7,222 bases of DNA from Deltaproteobacteria bacterium. GTDB lineage: Bacteria > Desulfobacterota > Dissulfuribacteria > Dissulfuribacterales > UBA3076. Below are positions 1 to 5,415 of the stretch, piece by piece. The stretch is from NCBI GenBank assembly GCA_013138705.1, contig WTCF01000043.1:1-7222 (forward strand), in the 5' to 3' direction. A program made the translations under genes and the position numbers. Numbering within the stretch: the stretch's first letter is position 1; every line of letters starts with the position of its first letter. The notes beneath the pieces are model-generated. The model was not told the origin of the DNA. It did no database searches and was given only the letters and a program-made list of their open reading frames with translations.

Positions 1-909
1 AGAGATACCGTGATGATAGGAAGGTCTCATGGTATCCACGCCGAGCCCATCACCTTTGGTCTGAAGCTTGCCATCTGGTACGATGAGATGCGGAGGAACC
101 GCAGGCGTCTTGAAAATGCAAAGGAGACAATTTCCTATGGCAAGATATCAGGGGCTGTCGGCACGTTTGCCCACGCTGATCCCAGGGTGGAATCCTATGT
201 ATGCGAACACCTGGGGCTTAAGCCTGCTCCTGCCTCCAACCAGATCATACAGCGTGACAGGTATGCAGAGGTATTTTGTGCCCTGGCAGTGCTGGCAAGC
301 TCTATTGAAAAGATAGCAACCGAGGTGCGTCATCTTCAGCGGACAGAAGTGCTGGAGGCAGAGGAGTACTTCAGGCCGGGGCAAAAGGGCTCTTCGGCCA
401 TGCCGCATAAGCGAAACCCGATCCTGTCGGAAAATCTGTGTGGTCTTGCCCGGCTGGTACGTTCCTATGCGATTCCGGCACTTGAGAACGTGACACTGTG
501 GCACGAGCGGGACATAAGCCACTCATCAGTTGAACGTGTGACCGGCCCTGATGCCTTTATCGGGACAGATTTTATGCTGAGCCGTCTTACTGGAATACTG
601 GATCACTTAATAGTATATCCTGATCGAATGGAGCATAATCTGAATATGCTCAAGGGGCTTATCTTCTCACAACAGGTATTGCTCACACTTACACAGAAAG
701 GTGTCAGCAGGGAGGAATCCTATGGAATTGTCCAGAAACAGGCCATGGAGGTATGGGAAGGAAACGGCACTTTCAAAGAAAGACTCCTGGCAGACCAAGA
801 CTTGGCCAAATACCTGGCTCCGGAAGAAATCGAGGGTATATTCGACGTAAATTACCATCTTAAACATGTGAAAACCATATTTGAGCGGGTCTTTGGGGCT
901 GATCAATGA
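1..909 (+). CDS. purB: Adenylosuccinate lyase, C-terminal two-thirds (5' end outside window)
   Basis: Adenylosuccinate lyase of the fumarase/aspartase superfamily. It acts twice in purine synthesis, splitting SAICAR to AICAR and adenylosuccinate to AMP, each time releasing fumarate, in the cytoplasm. The frame is open from base 1 (Arg-Asp-Thr, then GTG-ATG), and the family is about 430 residues long, so roughly 130 N-terminal residues lie upstream. The GTG/ATG at 10-15 is internal, not the start. The GRSHGIHAEP segment (bases 19-48) carries the conserved catalytic His of the family. The superfamily signature GSSAMPHKRNP (bases 388-420) is the mobile loop with the catalytic Ser. The TLWHERDISHSSVER segment (bases 493-537) is also typical of PurB. 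The stop overlaps the pyrE start as ATGA, implying one mRNA and coupled translation. No defect is visible; identification is essentially certain. Confidence 0.97.
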   Translation, partial: RDTVMIGRSHGIHAEPITFGLKLAIWYDEMRRNRRRLENAKETISYGKISGAVGTFAHADPRVESYVCEHLGLKPAPASNQIIQRDRYAEVFCALAVLASSIEKIATEVRHLQRTEVLEAEEYFRPGQKGSSAMPHKRNPILSENLCGLARLVRSYAIPALENVTLWHERDISHSSVERVTGPDAFIGTDFMLSRLTGILDHLIVYPDRMEHNLNMLKGLIFSQQVLLTLTQKGVSREESYGIVQKQAMEVWEGNGTFKERLLADQDLAKYLAPEEIEGIFDVNYHLKHVKTIFERVFGADQ

Positions 910-1475
910 TTCAGAGAGACTGGGAAAGACTCAGACAGATGATATTTGAGCTCTCATACAGAGAGGGGACCTTCAGGTTGACCTCCGGGAAGGAGAGCGA
1001 CTTCTACATAGACTGCAAGCAGACCACGCTTTCTGCAGAGGGGGCCTATCTCTGCGGCAAACTGTTGTACAATCGCATTTTGCAGTCGGGCATAAGTATT
1101 TCAGGGGTCGGTGGAATGACCCTGGGGGCTGATCCGCTGGTTACAGCAGTCTCTGTACTAAGCTTTATTGAGGGGAGACCCATACCCGCCTTTATCATCC
1201 GGAAAGAAGCAAAAGGACATGGTACCGGGTCCTGGATAGAAGGAAAGTCCAACATTCCCCTTGGAAGCAAGGTGGCACTGGTCGAAGACGTGGTTACCAC
1301 TGGCGGGACCCTTATCAAGGCAATTGAGAGGACCGAGGAGGAAGGTTACAAAGTAGCCCGGGTACTCACTGTTGTCGACCGAGAGGAAGGTGGGGAAAAG
1401 GCCTTGAGCAATGCCGGTTATGAACTTTCATCTCTGTTTACGCGTGGAGATATCCTGGCATTGGTTGAAAAATAA
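906..1475 (+). CDS. pyrE: Orotate phosphoribosyltransferase
   Basis: Transfers phosphoribosyl from PRPP to orotate, giving orotidine 5'-monophosphate, the fifth step of de novo pyrimidine synthesis; a cytoplasmic dimer in the family. At 189 residues it is of normal length. [14 protein letters not shown] (residues 23-36) is the N-terminal orotate-site motif. [10 protein letters not shown] (70-79) and [15 protein letters not shown] (99-113, the flexible catalytic loop with conserved Lys and His) follow. [12 protein letters not shown] (123-134) is the PRPP-binding motif of type I phosphoribosyltransferases. The ATG shares ATGA with the purB stop, and a G-rich stretch (895-898) upstream can serve as a weak ribosome site, so reinitiation after purB is likely. 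Coupling a purine and a pyrimidine gene fits balanced nucleotide supply, but the adjacency alone does not show co-regulation. Confidence 0.96.
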   Translation: MIQRDWERLRQMIFELSYREGTFRLTSGKESDFYIDCKQTTLSAEGAYLCGKLLYNRILQSGISISGVGGMTLGADPLVTAVSVLSFIEGRPIPAFIIRKEAKGHGTGSWIEGKSNIPLGSKVALVEDVVTTGGTLIKAIERTEEEGYKVARVLTVVDREEGGEKALSNAGYELSSLFTRGDILALVEK

Positions 1476-1491
1476 AAGGAAAATTTTTAAA

Positions 1492-1719
1492 ATGATAAAA
1501 GACAAAGTACAAAAATCACTGGACAAAGTACGTCCTATGCTGCAGCAGGACGGCGGGGATGTAGAATTGGTGGAAGTAGATGAAGATAGCGGGATAGTCA
1601 AGGTCAATCTCACCGGCGCCTGCAAAGGCTGCCCCATGAGCCAGATAACCCTTAAGTCGGGAATTGAGAGATTTCTTCAGAGTGAAATCCCCGAGGTGAC
1701 CTCTGTAGTGGAGGCATGA
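1492..1719 (+). CDS. NifU-like C-terminal domain Fe-S scaffold/carrier protein, 75 aa
   Basis: A stand-alone NifU C-terminal domain. Proteins of this family bind a labile 4Fe-4S cluster, usually bridged between two subunits, and pass it to apo-proteins. The start is ATG 1492, preceded by AAGGA at 1476-1480, giving a protein that begins [17 protein letters not shown]. The frame stays open upstream into pyrE, but that extension has no family resemblance. [10 protein letters not shown] (residues 20-29) and the cluster-ligand motif GACKGCPMS (42-50, Cys44 and Cys47) are diagnostic, followed by TLKSGIE (53-59) and the IPEV ending. The gene starts 16 bases after the pyrE stop, so it probably shares the purB-pyrE mRNA. 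No nif genes are visible, so a general Fe-S role is more likely than nitrogenase assembly. I give no symbol, because short paralogues of this type are named inconsistently. Confidence 0.93.
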   Translation: MIKDKVQKSLDKVRPMLQQDGGDVELVEVDEDSGIVKVNLTGACKGCPMSQITLKSGIERFLQSEIPEVTSVVEA

Positions 1720-1734
1720 ATGAATTCTAGACAC

Positions 1735-1758
1735 GGGTTCAGAGGTTCAGTGTTCAAG
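1735..1758. repeat. Three imperfect 8-base tandem units (GGTTCAG-like)
   Basis: The spacer after the NifU-like gene reads as three adjacent 8-base units: GGGTTCAG, AGGTTCAG and TGTTCAAG. The first two differ at one base, the third more. On the other strand this gives a TGAAC-N-TGAAC rhythm. The hairpin arms at 1765-1782 contain the same GTTCA/TGAAC core, so the whole spacer is built from one short word. This may be slippage-derived, or a small member of an intergenic repeat family. It is too short to call with confidence. Confidence 0.35.
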
Positions 1759-1782
1759 AAAAAAATGAACATCGACGTTCAT
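1757..1782 (-). terminator. Likely intrinsic terminator of rlmH
   Basis: Read on the minus strand, the arms ATGAAC and GTTCAT (plus-strand positions 1765-1770 and 1777-1782) form a perfect 6-bp stem with a 6-base loop. This begins 3 bases after the rlmH stop and is followed by a run of seven T (one shared with the stem) and then CTT. That is the layout of a Rho-independent terminator, though the stem is short and AT-rich. In the plus direction the hairpin is followed only by CTTTC, so it would end the NifU-side transcript less well. Confidence 0.5.
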
Positions 1783-1785
1783 CTT

Positions 1786-2259
1786 TCAATGATGATAGGG
1801 CTCGCCGGCCTTGATAGTACAGGCCCTGTAGATCTGCTCTGCCAGTATGAGTCTTGCCATGTCGTGTGTAAAGGTCATTGGGGAGAGGGATAACCTCTTA
1901 TCTGCTCTCTTGATTATTTCCGGTGCAAGCCCCGAGGCCCCACCTGTCACCATGGCCAGGTCTCTAACCCCTCTTGCCTCAAGGTCTGTCAGCATCCCTG
2001 CGAGTCCGGGGGAATCCAGCATCCGGCCCTTTATGTCCAGGGCAACTATAAAAGCCCCCTTTGGCAGGGCCTTTATAATAGATTCGGCTTCGCGCTTCAT
2101 GACCTCGTCAGGTTTCATATTCCGGGCAAAGCGTACACCCCGAACCTGGAGGACCTGTACACGAATGTAGTGCTCGATCTTTTCTATATAATGCTCGATA
2201 CCGGCCTTGAGCCAGGTATCCCTGGTTTTGTCCACCCAGATTAAAGAGAGACGCAACAT
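1786..2259 (-). CDS. rlmH: 23S rRNA (pseudouridine-1915 N3)-methyltransferase RlmH
   Basis: SPOUT-class methyltransferase (YbeA family) that methylates N3 of pseudouridine 1915 in helix 69 of 23S rRNA using S-adenosylmethionine, on the assembled 70S ribosome. At 157 residues it is standard length (E. coli about 155). The N-terminus with KAGIEHYIEKIEHY (18-31) matches the family's opening helix, so the ATG at 2259 is the right start. The trefoil-knot cofactor site is VTGGASGL (104-111) plus LSLSPMTFTHDMARL (123-137) and EQIYRA (141-146). The protein ends in the family tail PYHH, whose Tyr and His are functionally important in E. coli RlmH. The start codon interlocks with the divergent selA start, so the rlmH promoter must lie inside selA. 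No strong Shine-Dalgarno is visible upstream; only GAGA-type purines are present. Confidence 0.96.
   Translation of the reverse strand: MLRLSLIWVDKTRDTWLKAGIEHYIEKIEHYIRVQVLQVRGVRFARNMKPDEVMKREAESIIKALPKGAFIVALDIKGRMLDSPGLAGMLTDLEARGVRDLAMVTGGASGLAPEIIKRADKRLSLSPMTFTHDMARLILAEQIYRACTIKAGEPYHH
2187..2192 (+). promoter_or_regulatory. Candidate -10 element for selA, inside rlmH
   Basis: A perfect TATAAT lies within the antisense rlmH coding region, 65 bases before the selA ATG. No recognisable -35 hexamer is found at 16-19 bases spacing, nor a TG extension. The case rests on the -10 match and on the fact that selA, with an overlapping divergent start, must be transcribed from somewhere inside rlmH. 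Confidence 0.25.
2246..2250 (+). promoter_or_regulatory. selA ribosome binding site (GAGAG)
   Basis: GAGAG ends 7 bases before the ATG at 2258, a suitable spacing. It supports that ATG over the upstream in-frame ATG at 2207, which would add 17 residues unlike the SelA family. The site lies inside the antisense start region of rlmH. Confidence 0.5.
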
Positions 2260-3679
2260 GGATTATTCTCAATCTCAACAAGAATTATTACGTAAGCTTC
2301 CCAAGGTTGACGAACTGATACAGACATTATCCAATGAAGTCCCCCGGCGGGTCAGGGTAATTGCCTGCAGAGATGTCCTTGACAGCCTGCGCTCATATAT
2401 TCTGTCTTCACAAGAACCTGACCCCGAATCAGTAAACTATGAAACCATAAAAAAACAAATCGAAATGCGTCTGACATCACTGCTTACGCCCTCCTTAAGG
2501 CCGGTAGTCAACGCCACGGGCGTGGTGATACATACAAATCTTGGACGCTCTCTGCTTCCCAAGGAGATCTTTCAGCCCATGCTGGATATAGCAGGTCGAT
2601 ACTCAAATTTGGAGTATAACCTGGAAAAAGGGATGAGGGGAAGCAGATACAGTCACGTAGAAGAGTTGCTATGTGATCTGACCGGGGCGGAGTCGGCCCT
2701 GGTAGTAAACAATAATGCCGCTGCAGTCCTTATCACACTGGAAACCCTGGCCAGGGGCAGAGAGGTGATTGTCTCCAGGGGTGAACTCGTAGAGATAGGC
2801 GGTTCCTTTCGTATCCCTGATGTGATGGCGAAAAGCGGGGCCATCCTGAGGGAAGTCGGGACCACAAACCGCACCCATTTGAAGGACTATGAGTCTGCCA
2901 TAGGGGAACAGACCGCACTTCTCCTCAAAGTACATCAGAGCAACTTCCAGATGGTGGGCTTTACAATGGCCGCATCCGTCTCAGAGCTGGCCGAACTCGG
3001 TGCAAAACATGGCGTCCCTGTATTTGAAGACCTGGGTAGCGGTAATTTCATAGATTTCTCAAGATATGGAATAATTCATGAGCCTATGGTCCAGGAATCG
3101 CTGGCTGCCGGGGCAGACCTGGTGAGCTTCAGTGGTGATAAACTCTTAGGTGGATCTCAGGCAGGCATCATTATCGGGAAAAAGGAATTTGTTGATCGGA
3201 TAAAGGAAAATCCCATGAACAGGGCGGTCCGAATAGACAAGCTCACGCTTGTGGCCCTGGAAGGGGTCCTGAGGCTCTATCAAGATCCGGAGCAGGCAGT
3301 TAAGGTCATACCTACACTCAACATGCTGTGTCTTTCCCATGATGAGCTCAAATCCCGGGCCCGACGACTTCAAAGACGACTGAGGGCCTTGAAACTCACC
3401 GGCATATCGATAAACACCGTAGAGACTATTTCCCGTGTTGGAGGAGGTGCTTTGCCGCTGCAGCAGCTCAAGTCCGTGGCCGTAGCTCTCACTCCGGAAA
3501 ACAAGGCGTTTTCTGCTGTGCGCATCGAGTCTGAACTCCGCAAAAACGAACCGCCAGTAATCGTAAGGATTGAAGAAGACCAGGTGCTTATGGATATCAG
3601 GACGGTTCAGGAAGAAGACTACAGGATTATCACCCAGGCAGTGGCTTCTGCCCATTCGAGGCTGGTATCAGCTCAATAA
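2258..3679 (+). CDS. selA: L-seryl-tRNA(Sec) selenium transferase (selenocysteine synthase)
   Basis: PLP-dependent enzyme that converts seryl-tRNA(Sec) to selenocysteyl-tRNA(Sec) with selenophosphate, so that UGA can be read as selenocysteine; a large homodecamer in bacteria. At 473 residues from ATG 2258 it is full length (E. coli about 463). The start fits the family opening, in which LLRKLPKVDELI resembles the tRNA-binding N-terminal helix. RPVVNATGVVIHTNLGRS (residues 81-98) is the SelA signature, and FEDLGSGNF lies at 256-264. SFSGDKLLGGSQAGII (291-306) carries the PLP lysine as Lys295, the same number as in E. coli. No selB, selD or tRNA-Sec gene is in the window, although selB often follows selA; here the next conserved gene converges on it. 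Presence of selA implies selenoproteins elsewhere in the genome. Confidence 0.97.
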   Translation: MDYSQSQQELLRKLPKVDELIQTLSNEVPRRVRVIACRDVLDSLRSYILSSQEPDPESVNYETIKKQIEMRLTSLLTPSLRPVVNATGVVIHTNLGRSLLPKEIFQPMLDIAGRYSNLEYNLEKGMRGSRYSHVEELLCDLTGAESALVVNNNAAAVLITLETLARGREVIVSRGELVEIGGSFRIPDVMAKSGAILREVGTTNRTHLKDYESAIGEQTALLLKVHQSNFQMVGFTMAASVSELAELGAKHGVPVFEDLGSGNFIDFSRYGIIHEPMVQESLAAGADLVSFSGDKLLGGSQAGIIIGKKEFVDRIKENPMNRAVRIDKLTLVALEGVLRLYQDPEQAVKVIPTLNMLCLSHDELKSRARRLQRRLRALKLTGISINTVETISRVGGGALPLQQLKSVAVALTPENKAFSAVRIESELRKNEPPVIVRIEEDQVLMDIRTVQEEDYRIITQAVASAHSRLVSAQ

Positions 3680-3698
3680 AATCATTTATGGAGGAAGG

Positions 3699-3758
3699 AT
3701 GCCCTATTATAAATGTCAGTGGGCGTTTACTTTGCTTAAAAACCATCCGCAGCCTTGA
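3699..3758 (+). pseudogene. 19-codon ORF with strong Shine-Dalgarno; possible gene remnant after selA
   Basis: ATG 3699 begins a 19-residue peptide (MPYYKCQWAFTLLKNHPQP) ending in TGA 3756-3758. GGAGG at 3690-3694, within GGAGGAAGG, sits 4 bases upstream, the strongest ribosome site in the window, and the ORF begins 20 bases after the selA stop. Its tail overlaps the convergent XPB gene antisense by 23 bases. MPYYKC resembles the opening of small zinc-ribbon proteins, but no second Cys pair follows. It may be the stump of a gene that once followed selA, a tiny peptide, or chance. I do not recognise it. Confidence 0.25.
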
Positions 3759-5415
3759 TGCTATACTGATACCCCTGTTCACACAGGAAAAGCTGGCGTT
3801 TTAATGCAAAATCCTGTTCCACTGTGTCCCGTGTTACAAGTGAATAAAAGTAGGCCTGGTTTTCTCCCTGTTTTGGCCTTAATATCCTGCCAAGTCGCTG
3901 CGCTTCTTCCTGCCGGGAACCGAATGTCCCTGAAATTTGTATGGCCACGGATGCGTCAGGCAAGTCAACAGCAAAATTTGCCACTTTGGAAACCGCCAGT
4001 ATATTGATTCTCCCGTCTCTAAAATCCCTGTACAGATCATCCCGCCTGGCCTGGGTGGTTGATCCTGTAATCAATGGAATATTGAAATCGCCGGCAACTT
4101 CCTTGAGTTGATCTATGTACATCCCGATCAAAAGGACCTGCTTGTCCTTGTGGCGCTCTAGAATCTGACGAATCACCTGTTGTTTTGCAGGATTTTCCGA
4201 TGAAATACGGAACTTTTTTCGTTTATCGGCAACTGCATAAGGCATTCGCAGGTCCTCAGGCAAGGGCATGCGGATTTCACAGCACCTGGCTTTGGCAATC
4301 CAGCCCTGATTTTCCATTTCTTTCCAGGGCACGTCGACCTTTTTAGGGCCGATGAGGGCAAAAACATCTTCCTCTTTGCCGTCTTCCCTCACAAGTGTGG
4401 CGGTCAGGCCCAATCTTCGGCGTGCCTGTAAGCCTGCTGTAACCTGAAAGACAGGAGCCGGCAGCATATGAACTTCATCGTAAATAATCAGGCCCCAGTT
4501 ACGATTGTCAAACAGTTGAAGATGAGGGAAGTCTCCTTCCTTGTCAGGACGGTATGTCATGATTTGATAGGTCGCTATTGTAATCAGCCCGATCTCCTTG
4601 TTGGCTCCGCTGTACTCGCCGATGTCATCCTCCCTGAGGCTTGTCTTGTCCAAAAGCTCGGCCTTCCATTGCCTGATAGCTGTGACACTCGTGGTCAAAA
4701 TAAGCGTTGAGGTTTGCAGTTGTTCCATGCATGATATTCCCACAATGGTTTTTCCGGCGCCGCACGGCAGAACAATAACGCCTGCCCCGCCACGTTTGCT
4801 GCCGCCTGCGTAAAAGATATCAGCAGCCTGTTTCTGATATGGACGAAACATGAATTCTTCACCTGCCTGTGTGGTATCGAGCACAGAAAAACTGACCTGC
4901 TCTCCTTTAACGTAACCGGCAAGATCTTCAGCAGGATAGCCTATTTTTATGAGGGCCTGCTTGATCTTGCCGCGATCTGCGGATTTAATAAGAAATTCCG
5001 TTTCTGAAATCCTGTCTGACAGCAGGCCGCCGGCCGATTTGCTGTGAGCTATCTCCTCTGCAAGCGTTTCGGTATCAGAAGAGAGTACAAGCCCCTTTGA
5101 ATCGAGGCGTATGCGCAGGCGTCCGAACCTGGATGAAAAATCATTGATTTCGACCAGCACGTGTTCCGGGACCTGGTATTTTGAAAACCGGCAAAGCGCT
5201 TCGGCAATTTCATCAGCGGCAATGCCGGCTGCGCGCGCATTCCAGATGGAAAGGGGGGTAATTCGATATGTATGAATATGTTCCGGGGACTTCACGAGTT
5301 CTGCAAATCTGACCAGTTCATTGCGGGCTGCTTCGTAGTTGGGGCTGTCAACTTCTACCAAGACGGTATGATCACTCTGAACGATCAAAGGATTGGATGG
5401 TTCGTATGTCGTCAT
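3736..5415 (-). CDS. xpb: Bacterial XPB-type (ERCC3/Rad25) DNA helicase
   Basis: Superfamily 2 3'-5' DNA helicase/translocase of the XPB family, 559 residues, close in design to the mycobacterial XPB helicase. Residues 9-165 form the XPB N-terminal domain, including SDHTVLVEVD and HTYRITPLSIWNARAAG. The motor follows: Q-like FRPYQKQA (190-197), Walker A LPCGAGKT (216-223), IIYDEVH (310-316), LTAT (337-340), the XPB-specific RED triad (343-345), and motif VI QEEAQRLGRILRP (502-514). All key residues are present, so it should be an active ATPase. The family's eukaryotic members open DNA in TFIIH for transcription and excision repair; the bacterial role is less clear, probably DNA repair or remodelling. 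The ATG overlaps the upstream partner's stop as ATGA, with AAGGGAA just before it, so the two are translationally coupled. It converges with selA. Confidence 0.95.
   Translation of the reverse strand: MTTYEPSNPLIVQSDHTVLVEVDSPNYEAARNELVRFAELVKSPEHIHTYRITPLSIWNARAAGIAADEIAEALCRFSKYQVPEHVLVEINDFSSRFGRLRIRLDSKGLVLSSDTETLAEEIAHSKSAGGLLSDRISETEFLIKSADRGKIKQALIKIGYPAEDLAGYVKGEQVSFSVLDTTQAGEEFMFRPYQKQAADIFYAGGSKRGGAGVIVLPCGAGKTIVGISCMEQLQTSTLILTTSVTAIRQWKAELLDKTSLREDDIGEYSGANKEIGLITIATYQIMTYRPDKEGDFPHLQLFDNRNWGLIIYDEVHMLPAPVFQVTAGLQARRRLGLTATLVREDGKEEDVFALIGPKKVDVPWKEMENQGWIAKARCCEIRMPLPEDLRMPYAVADKRKKFRISSENPAKQQVIRQILERHKDKQVLLIGMYIDQLKEVAGDFNIPLITGSTTQARRDDLYRDFRDGRINILAVSKVANFAVDLPDASVAIQISGTFGSRQEEAQRLGRILRPKQGENQAYFYSLVTRDTVEQDFALKRQLFLCEQGYQYSIKAADGF

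Noticed and set aside
1411..1491. N-terminal extension of the NifU-like protein starting at ATG 1411
   Set aside because: The extension is encoded inside pyrE in another frame and resembles nothing in the family; ATG 1492 has a ribosome site and gives the usual N-terminus.
2260..2330. Candidate rlmH promoter on the minus strand inside selA (AATAAT-like -10)
   Set aside because: The hexamers match consensus only partly (the best -35 is about 4 of 6 and the register with the -10 is ambiguous); such matches are expected by chance in AT-rich DNA.
3146..3655. 169-codon minus-strand open frame within selA
   Set aside because: It is antisense to conserved SelA sequence, including the PLP lysine region, and shows no motif.
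3697..3728. Possible terminator hairpin between selA and xpb (GGATGCCC pairing with GGGCGTTT)
   Set aside because: Three of eight pairs are G-U wobbles, the loop is 16 bases, and the following sequence (ACTTTGCTT) is a poor U tract; not strong enough to annotate.
3756..4007. UGA at 3756 followed by further open frame to 4007, which might be read as a selenocysteine codon in a gene next to selA
   Set aside because: The downstream frame is antisense to the conserved C-terminal motor domain of XPB, encodes nothing recognisable, and no SECIS-like hairpin is evident just after the UGA.
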